Source: JBBTCX01 sp964494205 (GTDB taxonomy: Bacteria; Planctomycetota; Phycisphaerae; UBA1845). Taken from it: 64,000 nucleotides of DNA. The stretch covers positions 1-64,000 of the forward strand of contig CAZBRD010000019.1 in NCBI GenBank assembly GCA_964494205.1. Reading direction: 5' to 3'. Position numbers and translations under genes: made by a program. The first letter of the stretch is position 1; every line of letters starts with the position of its first letter. Below, in pieces: positions 25,536-33,841 of this stretch. A model generated the notes under the pieces. The model saw nothing but the letters and a program-made list of their open reading frames with translations. It was not told where the DNA came from and searched no databases.

Positions 25536-26183
25536 ATGTTGTTGTGGGAAGCATTGGCGGCGGAACGGATGGCGCGGCAGACGGCGGGACACGCAACAGC
25601 GGAGCATGTGCGGCTCACGCGCAGACTTCCCTTCGACAAGCGATGTGCAGCCTTTAAGAAAGACGGCCGGCGTTGTAAGTGCCGGCGATACAAAGAACTC
25701 GAAACATGCCTGTTCCACGACCCGACGTTTCGCGAGCAAATGCGAATCCGTATGCAGGACCGTCGCATCGTTCTGCGACGACGGTTGAGCCACATTCCTG
25801 ACGGGTATTTGCGGAAGCTGAGCAATCGATCGAGCGTCACGAACGCGATGGATCGACTCTATCGCGAGGTGCGGCTTGGCACCGTGACCCCGGCGATGGG
25901 CGACGTGTTGTTTGAGATCCTCTCGCGGCTTTTAGATTCCGGCTTGCTGGATGTGGACAAAGGCAAGGCCGCACCATCGCGCGTGACCAAAGTTGACAAG
26001 CTGCGCTTGCGAATGCGAGAAGTCCTGACGCGTGGCGAGCGCTCCGCGTGGCGCCGCGTGGTGGCTGAGGCGCCGGAAGCCTACCTGCTGACTGACAACG
26101 GCAAACAGGCACTCATGCTGCCGGGCCCGGGCGAAACGCCGGTCAAGGCTGAAGTGAAACGAGTGCGTCAGGCAGCGTCGTAG
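25536..26183 (+). CDS. Hypothetical protein with small zinc-finger motif
   Basis: About 215 residues from ATG 25536, chosen because AGGG lies seven bases upstream; the frame is open to TTG 25515. Near residue 37 it has CAAFKKDGRRCKCRRYKELE followed by TCLFHDP, a C-x(8)-C..C-x2-H pattern that resembles the CxAxxxxGxxCxxxxxxxxxCxxHG motif in many phage- and plasmid-linked proteins. The rest is helical and basic (QMRIRMQDRRIVLRRRLSHIPDGYL). It may bind nucleic acid. No phage genes are nearby. Confidence 0.6.
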   Translation: MLLWEALAAERMARQTAGHATAEHVRLTRRLPFDKRCAAFKKDGRRCKCRRYKELETCLFHDPTFREQMRIRMQDRRIVLRRRLSHIPDGYLRKLSNRSSVTNAMDRLYREVRLGTVTPAMGDVLFEILSRLLDSGLLDVDKGKAAPSRVTKVDKLRLRMREVLTRGERSAWRRVVAEAPEAYLLTDNGKQALMLPGPGETPVKAEVKRVRQAAS

Positions 26184-26186
26184 GGG

Positions 26187-26632
26187 TTAACCGCCAAGAC
26201 ACCAAGAAAAGGTTAGAGTGCTAGTTGCTTTGTTCCATCGCGAATCAATGGGACGTTGAAATTTATTAGCATCCCCAGCCTTTTTCTTGCCAGCCTCAAG
26301 TACGATAAAAGTTGAGCTTCGTGTACAGGCAACAAGGTGTCGATAGCCTTAAGTTCAACAATTAGAGCGCCCTCGACCAGCAAATCGATGCGCAATCCGC
26401 CTTCAAGTGTGAGGTCTTTGTATTGAATCGGTAGCGGTATTTGTGATTCTACCTTTAGCCTGCGCGCCCTAAGTTCGTACATGAGGCACTTTTCATAAAC
26501 ACTCTCTAGGAGACCGGGTCCAAGTGCTGAATGCACAGAAAAGGCCGAATCGACAACGGCCTTCGCGATAGCATCTAGTTCGTGTGGAATCGCCCCTTAT
26601 TCACTTGGTGTCTTGGTGCCTTGGTGGTTCAT
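26187..26632. mobile_element. GxxExxY gene bracketed by terminal inverted repeats (copy B)
   Basis: The left end TTAACCGCCAAGACACCAAGAA (26187-26208) is matched, inverted, by CTTGGTGCCTTGGTGGTTCAT ending at 26632, with an extra CTTGGTGT unit on the right. The enclosed 400 bases are almost wholly the GxxExxY gene. The same end motif bounds the gene-less copies at 16132 and 19921. I recall that GxxExxY genes in other genomes are also bordered by such CTTGGTGTCTTGGTGG-like sequences, but this was not checked. Confidence 0.6.
26213..26590 (-). CDS. GxxExxY protein, PD-(D/E)XK nuclease-like
   Basis: A GxxExxY family protein. The naming motif is GPGLLESVYE, followed by LRIDLLVEGALIVELKAID and EAQLLSYLRL. 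Acidic residue, then D..V..E.K, then Q..Y is the layout of PD-(D/E)XK nucleases; the family itself is uncharacterised. The first standard start is GTG 26536 (107 residues), but that cuts the family's usual N-terminus. The 18 codons before it read PHELDAIAKAVVDSAFS and are in frame, back to an ATT at 26590 that lies where ATG is expected, just after an in-frame TAA. The gene either uses a rare ATT start or has lost its start. Confidence 0.8.
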   Translation of the reverse strand: MPHELDAIAKAVVDSAFSVHSALGPGLLESVYEKCLMYELRARRLKVESQIPLPIQYKDLTLEGGLRIDLLVEGALIVELKAIDTLLPVHEAQLLSYLRLARKRLGMLINFNVPLIRDGTKQLAL

Positions 26633-26639
26633 CTCTACA

Positions 26640-27041
26640 TCAATTCTTCGATCGCGTTGCGAGAAGATTCTTGACCAGGTCGACTAGGGCTGCGCGGTCG
26701 ATGGGTTTAGAGACGTAATCATCCGCGCCGCACTCAGCCGCTCGTTCCACGTCGCCTGTTTCGCTCAGGGCTGTGACCATCACGACGATGATGTCGCGCG
26801 TCTTGGGGTCTCCTTTGAGTCGCTTGCACACCTCAAAGCCGCTCATCTTGGGCATCATGATATCGAGCAGTATCAGCTCCGGCGGGTCGGACGCGACCTT
26901 GTTGATCGCTTCGATGCCGTTCCGCGCGGTGACCACGCGAACATTGGGAAGCCCCTCCATATAGACCTCGAGCAGTTCGAGGTTTTGCGCGTTGTCATCA
27001 ACGATTAAGACAGTCTGTTTGGCGGTCATTAGGCTGTTCAT
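26640..27041 (-). CDS. CheY-like response regulator
   Basis: A 133-residue stand-alone receiver domain. The acidic pair is in VLIVDDNAQN (Asp15, Asp16), the phosphorylation site is Asp60 in LILLDIMMPKMSG, the conserved Thr is in VMVTALSE and the Lys in YVSKPID. No output domain is present, so it acts by protein contact, or as an element in a phosphorelay. GGGAGA lies nine bases before ATG 27041. The orphan histidine kinase 1.5 kb away is a possible partner, though it lies on the opposite strand. Confidence 0.93.
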   Translation of the reverse strand: MNSLMTAKQTVLIVDDNAQNLELLEVYMEGLPNVRVVTARNGIEAINKVASDPPELILLDIMMPKMSGFEVCKRLKGDPKTRDIIVVMVTALSETGDVERAAECGADDYVSKPIDRAALVDLVKNLLATRSKN

Positions 27042-27287
27042 GGACGTTCATCTCCCAAGTGATTCCTTATCGTCTTGTCGCTAAAAGAGTATAGGCGCAA
27101 TTGGGAAAAACCGCGAAACCCACTGTTCCGCCAATACTCGAAGCAGGTCTCAGTCACAATCTGCTCGCGGGGAATTCAAGAGGTACGTCCTCAGCTGATC
27201 CTTCGGATGGGTTAGTGTGTCTTTTGCGAAATCGCCTATGATGTCCCCGCGAATGAAACAACAAAGGCACACGAGGAACCAAGGTAG

Positions 27288-27653
27288 ATGCACCCGTCGT
27301 TTCTGAAGATTCTGAGTACGTTCGTTTTCGTTATTCTTGTTGTCGGGGTATTCTGCCGTCGCCGTCGATCGCTGCACATCCCGCTGATGTTGAGCGCGAT
27401 TCTGATCGACCTCGGCATGGTCGCCTATATCGAGTTCACCCGCGACGCAGTAGCCAGTGCTAAATCAAAGATGGGCCCGCTGATGATCGTCCATCTCGCG
27501 TTCAGCATTTCGGTGCTGGTTTTCTACGCGGTTCAGGTATACCTCGGAATCAAGCGCTGGCGCGGCTCGACAAGTCCGACACATGGAAAAGTCATGCCCT
27601 GGCTGCTCTTCGTGCGATTTGGAAACCTGGTGACGAGTTTCTTTGTCGCCTGA
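27288..27653 (+). CDS. DUF420-like small membrane protein
   Basis: A 121-residue protein with four hydrophobic segments (about residues 5-22, 31-48, 65-85 and 100-120). The order HIPLMLSAILIDLGMVAYIEFTR, then MGPLMIVHLAFSISVLVFYAVQ, then RFGNLVTSFFVA resembles the DUF420 family of unknown function, in which histidines near the membrane segments are conserved. AAGGTAG lies directly before ATG 27288. It stands alone, and no cytochrome oxidase gene is adjacent. Confidence 0.65.
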   Translation: MHPSFLKILSTFVFVILVVGVFCRRRRSLHIPLMLSAILIDLGMVAYIEFTRDAVASAKSKMGPLMIVHLAFSISVLVFYAVQVYLGIKRWRGSTSPTHGKVMPWLLFVRFGNLVTSFFVA

Positions 27654-27679
27654 CGACCCATCGATCAGGTTTGTCGAAA

Positions 27680-28147
27680 CTACGATTCTTCGACCGTGAT
27701 GAGCAGGGGCACACCATCCAAGTTTAGTTGCAGTGTGCTCACTTCAGGGTTCATGCCATCGGCGATCGTGACCAGAATCATGTACATGCCGGGATCGAGC
27801 TCCGCTGTGTCCACAGTCAGGGAATCAGCCTCACCGTCCTCATCCTCGCTGAAGGTACCCAGAGGCGCTGGCAAGCCGTTGGAGGGCAAAAGCAATAAGG
27901 AGATATCGGCGTTGGAGTCGATGTCCGAATCTTCCCATTGGATTTCGAAAGTGTCGCCCTGCGTAACGGTGAAGTCCTGCGTAGGCTCGAGAAGGGTAAT
28001 GGCGGGCGATGTATCGACGTTGTCGTTGGCGGCATCGGAATGATTGTCATTGCCCGTGTCAGGTGACGCAGCACAAGCACCCAAGAGAAGGAGAAACGCC
28101 GTGGCTCCGATCCGCTGAAACGCGAACCTATCGAAACGAAAAGACAT
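27680..28147 (-). CDS. Lipoprotein with a single Ig-like module
   Basis: About 155 residues from ATG 28147, chosen because GGGAG lies nine bases upstream and a lipoprotein signal (ATAFLLLLGAC) follows; the frame runs to 28321. After a Ser/Asp/Asn linker comes one module: ITLLEPTQDFTVTQGDTFEI, QWEDSDIDSNADISLLLLP, then LDPGMYMILVTIADGMNPEV. The same module occurs three times in the 814-residue lipoprotein at 28738-31182, so this is a one-module relative. The module looks like a beta-sandwich found in planctomycete surface proteins. Role unknown. Confidence 0.72.
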   Translation of the reverse strand: MSFRFDRFAFQRIGATAFLLLLGACAASPDTGNDNHSDAANDNVDTSPAITLLEPTQDFTVTQGDTFEIQWEDSDIDSNADISLLLLPSNGLPAPLGTFSEDEDGEADSLTVDTAELDPGMYMILVTIADGMNPEVSTLQLNLDGVPLLITVEES

Positions 28148-28379
28148 CAGTAAGCTCCCTCGCGCCCTCGGGCGGTAACCGAACGCTACATCCACGCCGC
28201 TGCGACAACCCGTGCATGTTTCACGCGGATGGGGTGTCTTGTCAAATGACTTCACAGGTTCGACGATACCGCCGGTGGTCCTTTCGACATGGGAGCCCGA
28301 TATCAGGGACGGGTAGAACACCGCGACGTGTACCCAAGGACGGGTCAGTCACTTTTCGGGGATTGAAGCTCGATAACCA

Positions 28380-28808
28380 GTGGAAACCGATGCATTGAAT
28401 AACTCAGAGCCGGATCGTCGTTTTCGCGCCAGTGAGCGACTCAGTCGCCGAGCGGACATTGCTCGCGTGTTCGCTCAAAAGCGATCCGCTCAAGACGAGC
28501 TCATGACGGTGTTCGTTGCGGACAATAACCTCAAATGGTCGCGACTGGCGGTCTCTATCAGCAAGAAGCAGATGGCGCTGGCGGTTCGGCGCAACAGCGT
28601 GCGTCGAAGAATCCGCGAGTGCTTCCGTCTCATGAAGTCGCGATTGCCTGTTGGGTTGGATATCCTGTGCTTGGCGCGCAGTGCAGCCGATCAAGCCGGC
28701 TGCACTGAACTGGGTCAATCTCTGGAAAAACTGACGATCAAGGCTCAAGCTCGAAGCCCGCGTTCGGAAGCGGGAAGCAAGCCTCGATCGAATCGCCGAA
28801 CGGAGTAG
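28380..28808 (+). CDS. rnpA: Ribonuclease P protein component
   Basis: A 142-residue RnpA, the protein subunit that helps the RNase P RNA bind and mature tRNA 5' ends. The signature RLAVSISKKQMALAVRRNSVRRRIRECFRLMKSRLPVGLDIL matches the RNR motif, and the N-terminal RLSRRADIARVFAQKRS is typical. GTG 28380 is the start. The basic C-terminal tail (about 25 residues) is long for the family and overlaps the convergent lipoprotein gene by 71 bases. The usual upstream partner rpmH was looked for in all plus-strand frames back to 28200 and was not found. Confidence 0.88.
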   Translation: METDALNNSEPDRRFRASERLSRRADIARVFAQKRSAQDELMTVFVADNNLKWSRLAVSISKKQMALAVRRNSVRRRIRECFRLMKSRLPVGLDILCLARSAADQAGCTELGQSLEKLTIKAQARSPRSEAGSKPRSNRRTE

Positions 28809-31182
28809 AAATAATCTGGCCGAATCGCTCGTCGGTAACCTCAGGCACCAACTGGTACGAACCGGTATCGAGAGCCATCTGCATGACGAGGTAATTGCCC
28901 ACGCGTACGTACTCAAGCCCAAACGCTGCCGGAACCGTCACTTCGGTCAGTCGCGTCTGATTCGGACCTTCGACCTGTGATGCACTGATCATACGGTGCG
29001 TGTCGTTGTTCTGGCCGTTCGCCGGGATCAATCCGTCTGCCGACAACCAGAGTCGAACCGGGTTCAGCACTTCCAGGCCGTCGTCGAACCCGCCGCCGCG
29101 CCAAGCAATGCGCAGTCCGGCGAACGTTTCATTGGGATTGGATCCGCCACCCTGCGGCGTGCACCAGTAGTTGATCATTTCGACGCTGACGATCTCCACT
29201 TCCTGGCGCACCCAAATCGGCGCGAGCGAAACAGCCCGATACTCAATGGTGCCAACCGTAATGACGACTTCAAGGTCAAAGGAGCGCTGCCAAGCCGAGT
29301 TGGGGATGGAACCGTCTGTCGGAATGGTAAGGCCAGTGCTCACATACTCAGAAGTCGTCGTGGGATTCAATACGAACCCAGCAGGCGTCACGTCGACACG
29401 CTCGTGACCATTGGGCAATCGAGTGTTGTCGAGGTAGAAACGCGCCGATGCGTTGTATGGGATATGGGCAACCGCGAGGCGGATGCCGAACATATCGCCT
29501 GCACGTGCACGAACGGGTAATCCCGGATCGATGAAAGCTACCGACGGTAACGCGATCGGTTCTTCGACTTCGGGTTCTTCCGACGGTTCGGTGTCTGTAA
29601 TGATCAGAATACCCGGAGCAACCACGGTGGACTGGATCAGGCCGTCAGTAATAACGCCCACGACGCGGTAGGAACCGATTGCGAGGTTGTTGGGCAATCC
29701 CAGGCTGATGGAGTCGCCGGTGCCGTCAACGTCTTCGCTGAGTGAACCGACTAGCACGATTTCGTCGCCATCGGGAGCGGAGAAGAACAAATCCGGATCG
29801 AGCATGATCGAGATTCGTGCATCGTCGTTGGAGTCTGAATCTGTCCAGGTCACCACAAACGAACTGCCGGACTCCGCAATCACGTCGGAACCGGGTTGTG
29901 TGAACGTCATGACCGGTGCATCGTTGACCGGTGCATCATCGGAGACCACGCGAACCGCGTGCTGAATGCGAGCGGTGCCGACAAGCAGCCCGTCATTGAT
30001 CGTTCCGACCAGGTCGTATTCGCCGGGAAGGACGTAATCCAAGCCGACGCGCAAACGATCTGACATCGCGCCATCGGGATCCTCAGCCACTGGGGGGCCG
30101 ACGATAAAACTACCGAGGGCGATATCCGAACCGGCTGACGCGACGAGTTCAAAAGTAATCGTCGCGTTGCTATCCGGATCGACATCGTTCCACGTAATTG
30201 TCAGGTCGTCGTCGACCGACAGCTCAACTAAGGATGTCGGAGAGAGAATCGTCAGCGTCGGTGCGACGTTTTCGGGGTCGACATCCACCACAATACGACC
30301 CGGCGCTATCGCGAAGTCTGTGGCAGTACCGTCGTCGATCGTCGCGACAACGTCATACGTTCCCGGTTGAATTCCCTGCACCACGATCGAGAGTTCGTCG
30401 TTGATTCCATCAAGACCGGCAGCCACCGCAGGCGACATGGGCACGATACCGGCTGATCCGACTCGACGCAGGCCAACAACGACCGAAGCGCCGGCTACGT
30501 CAGCCGTATCCGACCAGCGAACATTGAAAGTCGAGCCGAGTGAAAGAGCAATTTCACTGGCGGGTTCATGCAAAGTAATCGTAGGCGGACCCGGAATGTT
30601 TGGCTCCGGTTCACCCGGTTCATCGACCGGCGGAGGATCATCATTCGGATCAGGCTCGCCGGGATCATTCGGATTTCCGCCGCCGTTGGTGGGTGGCGTA
30701 GTGACCTTTGTAATTACATACTCAGCCGGCGTATTAACGTCGAAGTCCTGACCATACATCAGCGACTTCGCAACAAGTGCGTGGCCGTCGATGTCGAGGC
30801 CCGACAGATCGAGCTGATCGCTCATTTGCGGGCTCAACACCATCGTGATCGTTTCGGGCATCGCCCGCACGAACGCGAGGTGCACAACCGCATTGTCGCG
30901 AATGAATCGAAGGGTTACGTCAGCCTGTGAATTGGTTTCGTTGCGCACGCGGGCGCGAATCGTTCCGCTTGATTGTCCGCCGTTGGAACCACCGCCGTTT
31001 GAAACATCGCCGACGGAATCAGCTGGTGGTTCATCGCCGCCATTGCCGTCGTTGTTTCCATTGGTCGGGTCGGTTGGGTTGCCGACCCCGGGCGTTATGC
31101 CGTTGGGAGAATCACAACCAGAGCCAATGACGAATCCAGCCACGCCGATGGCGACGAGCAAGAGCAGTGAGATTCGTTTCAT
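28738..31182 (-). CDS. Large lipoprotein with repeated Ig-like modules
   Basis: An 814-residue lipoprotein (signal ending VIGSGC). A Gly/Asn/Asp-rich linker (about 25-75) leads to an N-terminal beta domain, a second Pro/Glu/Asp-rich linker, and then three modules of about 110 residues opening with ITLHEPASEIALSLGSTFNV, LTILSPTSLVELSVDDDLTI and MTFTQPGSDVIAESGSSFVV. Each continues with a W-x-D strand and a PGxYDVVxTIxDG end. The last 250 residues form a different beta-rich region with one CTP and one C-terminal CFP cysteine. It is homologous by module to the small lipoprotein at 27680. Surface adhesion or structure is a guess. Confidence 0.8.
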   Translation of the reverse strand: MKRISLLLLVAIGVAGFVIGSGCDSPNGITPGVGNPTDPTNGNNDGNGGDEPPADSVGDVSNGGGSNGGQSSGTIRARVRNETNSQADVTLRFIRDNAVVHLAFVRAMPETITMVLSPQMSDQLDLSGLDIDGHALVAKSLMYGQDFDVNTPAEYVITKVTTPPTNGGGNPNDPGEPDPNDDPPPVDEPGEPEPNIPGPPTITLHEPASEIALSLGSTFNVRWSDTADVAGASVVVGLRRVGSAGIVPMSPAVAAGLDGINDELSIVVQGIQPGTYDVVATIDDGTATDFAIAPGRIVVDVDPENVAPTLTILSPTSLVELSVDDDLTITWNDVDPDSNATITFELVASAGSDIALGSFIVGPPVAEDPDGAMSDRLRVGLDYVLPGEYDLVGTINDGLLVGTARIQHAVRVVSDDAPVNDAPVMTFTQPGSDVIAESGSSFVVTWTDSDSNDDARISIMLDPDLFFSAPDGDEIVLVGSLSEDVDGTGDSISLGLPNNLAIGSYRVVGVITDGLIQSTVVAPGILIITDTEPSEEPEVEEPIALPSVAFIDPGLPVRARAGDMFGIRLAVAHIPYNASARFYLDNTRLPNGHERVDVTPAGFVLNPTTTSEYVSTGLTIPTDGSIPNSAWQRSFDLEVVITVGTIEYRAVSLAPIWVRQEVEIVSVEMINYWCTPQGGGSNPNETFAGLRIAWRGGGFDDGLEVLNPVRLWLSADGLIPANGQNNDTHRMISASQVEGPNQTRLTEVTVPAAFGLEYVRVGNYLVMQMALDTGSYQLVPEVTDERFGQIISTPFGDSIEACFPLPNAGFELEP

Positions 31183-31597
31183 AGTCAGTTCCCGTAATGG
31201 GGTTCAGGAACCACTCAGTTTTGCTTTGGCCAATCTCCGGCCATCTGACCCGAGCCGCGAATCATTCGCGACGACAATCGGCCGGCGGAACTTCCACCGT
31301 AACCGATAAGAACAGTCGGGCGAGGAAACCTCGCGCAAAATCAACCCGACGCAACGCATCGACGGAATTTGCCCTGCTTAAATAATAACCCACAGGGGGC
31401 TTTTTTACCAGACAGTTCCGCTATTTTCCGCAATAGAGATAAGCCAAGGCAGGCTTCCAGGAGGCACTTGTCGGGAATTGTCGTGACATATCAACGCAGC
31501 CGAATAATTATTCGTTTGCGGCTTTATTGGGCGGTACTTTGCCAGCGATGTCAGTCCCGTATTATGCCGGTGCTGTCGAAATCAGGGGTGAAATTGA
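31183..31597. other. Divergent intergenic region
   Basis: About 415 bases between the lipoprotein gene (minus) and the aminotransferase (plus), so it should carry promoters for both. It contains a T6 run near 31400 after a weak GC stem, and a perfect 14-base AT-rich palindrome CGAATAATTATTCG at 31501-31514 that could be an operator about 85 bases before the aminotransferase start. Confidence 0.4.
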
Positions 31598-32782
31598 ATG
31601 GACTATCTTCATTGGGCAAAAGTACACAATCGGGTTCGCTACGAATTGACCATCAGCGGTGTGCCGCAGGCGACTTGGGCTGACTTGGGGCCGGAGCCTC
31701 CCATCGAGCTTGAGGTTCACGGGAGCTATGGTCATCCGCGGCTGATTGAGCTGATCGCCAAGCGCTACAACGTGCCGCCTGTCTGCGTCGTTCCCGTACC
31801 TGGGGCGAGCTCAGCCAACTTCATCGCATTCGCCGCCGCTGCCGATCGCGGCGCGCGCGTGGTTCTTGAGCATCCGATCTATCAGCCAATGCAGCGCGTA
31901 GCAGAGTTCTTGAAATTCGATATCCGCTGGCTGCGTCGCAGACCCGAGCACAACTTCGCGATCGATCTCAATGAACTCGAATCGTATCTCAGGGCTGACG
32001 CCCGCGCGGTCATACTCACCAATCTGCACAACCCCAGCGGGCAGTACATTCCACCGGAGGAGATGAAACGAATCGCGGATTTGTGCGCCCAGTTTGGCGC
32101 GAACCTTGTGGTCGATGAGGTCTATCTCGATTCGGTCCACCTGAATCAGGGCGAGCGTTTATGGACAGCGGCGCAATTCGGCCCGCACGTCATCGGCCTC
32201 AACTCGCTCACGAAGGTGTATGGGCTCGCAGGTCTGCGGATGGGGTGGATCATCGCAGGGCATCAACCCCAAACTCAATCACGCGGGTCGTCCACAAGCG
32301 GAACACACAACATCGGCGCCACATCGCAACCCGGATGGGATGGCCTGTCGAAACTCGCTCATGGATCATCGCCGCTGGCTGACCGCGCTCGCGAAATCAT
32401 GGACCTGCTCAGCGCCAACAACGCGGCCCCCGCCACGTCGCTGGCCATTCGCGGGTTTGAACGGATCGACATTCTCGAAGACCGCTTCCGCCGTATCTAT
32501 CGCGAGAGTCAACCGATCTTCCGCGAGTGGCTGAAATCGCAACCGATGTTGCACGCCTATCCGAACCACGGAGCCCTATTCGACTGTATTCGACTTCCGC
32601 TGGGGGTAAGCGGAGACAAGCTCAATGAACTGCTGGTGTCAGAGTATGACACTCAAATAGTGTCGGGTTCGTTCTTTGATTTGCCGAACCATATTAGACT
32701 GACGCCGGCTGCGATGTCATCGTCGGATTTGTCGCGAGGATTATCAAACGTCGCCACCGTCATTGAACGGCTTTCCATGTGA
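31598..32782 (+). CDS. PLP-dependent aminotransferase (class I/II)
   Basis: A 394-residue fold-type I aminotransferase. The conserved stations are VPGASSANFIAF, EHPIYQPMQ, LTNLHNPSGQYI (cofactor Asn), LVVDEVYLD (cofactor Asp) and the Schiff-base Lys in SLTKVYGLAGLRMGW. The catalytic Arg region near the C-terminus (LPNHIRLTPA) is present. Between GWIIAG and LADRAREIMDLL there is an extra stretch of about 38 residues rich in Ser, Gly, Gln and Thr that most relatives lack. AGGGGTG precedes ATG 31598. The substrate is unknown. It is followed after 71 bases by murQ on the same strand and could share that operon. Confidence 0.85.
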   Translation: MDYLHWAKVHNRVRYELTISGVPQATWADLGPEPPIELEVHGSYGHPRLIELIAKRYNVPPVCVVPVPGASSANFIAFAAAADRGARVVLEHPIYQPMQRVAEFLKFDIRWLRRRPEHNFAIDLNELESYLRADARAVILTNLHNPSGQYIPPEEMKRIADLCAQFGANLVVDEVYLDSVHLNQGERLWTAAQFGPHVIGLNSLTKVYGLAGLRMGWIIAGHQPQTQSRGSSTSGTHNIGATSQPGWDGLSKLAHGSSPLADRAREIMDLLSANNAAPATSLAIRGFERIDILEDRFRRIYRESQPIFREWLKSQPMLHAYPNHGALFDCIRLPLGVSGDKLNELLVSEYDTQIVSGSFFDLPNHIRLTPAAMSSSDLSRGLSNVATVIERLSM

Positions 32783-32853
32783 ACATGCAAGAATCGATGA
32801 GATTGCATTTGACTCATTCGACATCAGTCCCGCGCTTTCTAAGATAGTTGTCC

Positions 32854-33762
32854 ATGAACGACCGTGGCCATCTCACCACCGAGCTTCGCAATCCGCGTTC
32901 GATGAACTTCGATGAGATGTCCGTCGCGCGGGCGTTCGATCTCGTCAACAGCGAAGACGCAACGATCACCACCGCCATCGCAGCGGTTAAACCGGACATC
33001 TGTGCAGCCATCGAGTTAGTGGTCAGTGCGTTTCAGCGAGGCGGGCGGCTCATTTACGTCGGTGCGGGCACCAGTGGCCGGCTCGGCGTGCTCGATGCGG
33101 CGGAGTGTCCGCCGACGTTTCTCTCGAATCCGGAAATGGTGCAGGGCATCATTGCTGGTGGGCGCGAAGCCATGTTCCGCAGCGTCGAAGGAGCCGAGGA
33201 TAGCGCCGACGACGGGGCTGGCTCGATCGACGGAGCGAAAGTTACGGCCAACGACGTCGTGATGGGCATCGCCACCGGCGGCACCACGCCGCTCGTGCAT
33301 GGGGCAATCCGCCGGGCAAAGGAAAAAGGTGCAGCCACCGTCTTCTTCGCCTGCGTGCCGCGCGAGCAGGTGCCCGACGACGCCGACGTTTCGATCCGCG
33401 TACTCACCGGCCCCGAAGTCCTCACCGGCAGCACACGCATGAAGGCGGGGACAGCCACCAAGATGGTCCTCAACATGATCACCACCATCGCGATGGTCCG
33501 CCTTGGCAAGGTCTACCAGAACCTGATGGTCGACGTGAACTCATCCGTCAACCGCAAGCTCGTCGATCGTAGCGTGCGAATCCTGCACACGCTTACCGGT
33601 TGCTCGCGAGAGGAGGGCCACCAACTCCTCGAAGCCGCAGACGGTCGGGTCAAGACGGCCCTTGTCATGCGATTACGCAACGTCGATCGTCCGACGGCGG
33701 AACAGCTGCTTCACGAATCGAAGGGAAGAATTAGCAGCGTTCTGCCCGATAGAAAACACTAG
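32854..33762 (+). CDS. murQ: N-acetylmuramic acid 6-phosphate etherase
   Basis: A 302-residue SIS-domain enzyme that cleaves the lactyl ether of MurNAc-6-phosphate to GlcNAc-6-phosphate and D-lactate, in salvage of the cell's own peptidoglycan. The N-terminus LTTELRNPRSMNFDEMS is the family signature; the SIS core is RLIYVGAGTSGRLGVLDAAECPPTF, with the catalytic Glu in SVEGAEDS and the MKAGTATKMVLNMI block. ATG 32854 is preferred over TTG 32848. It is followed by a GHL10-type lipoprotein gene and a ROK kinase gene, which fits amino-sugar salvage. Confidence 0.95.
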   Translation: MNDRGHLTTELRNPRSMNFDEMSVARAFDLVNSEDATITTAIAAVKPDICAAIELVVSAFQRGGRLIYVGAGTSGRLGVLDAAECPPTFLSNPEMVQGIIAGGREAMFRSVEGAEDSADDGAGSIDGAKVTANDVVMGIATGGTTPLVHGAIRRAKEKGAATVFFACVPREQVPDDADVSIRVLTGPEVLTGSTRMKAGTATKMVLNMITTIAMVRLGKVYQNLMVDVNSSVNRKLVDRSVRILHTLTGCSREEGHQLLEAADGRVKTALVMRLRNVDRPTAEQLLHESKGRISSVLPDRKH

Positions 33763-33841
33763 ATTGTCCTTGATTTTTCGCGTTCGAAACTCGACAATCA
33801 CCGCTCGACTTTCGACAATTTGTTGAACCAAGGAGGGTTCT

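Noticed and set aside
28200..28379. Possible rpmH upstream of rnpA
   Set aside because: All three plus-strand frames were read; none contains the short basic L34 sequence. A frame ending at 28398 has an Arg-rich tail but does not match L34.
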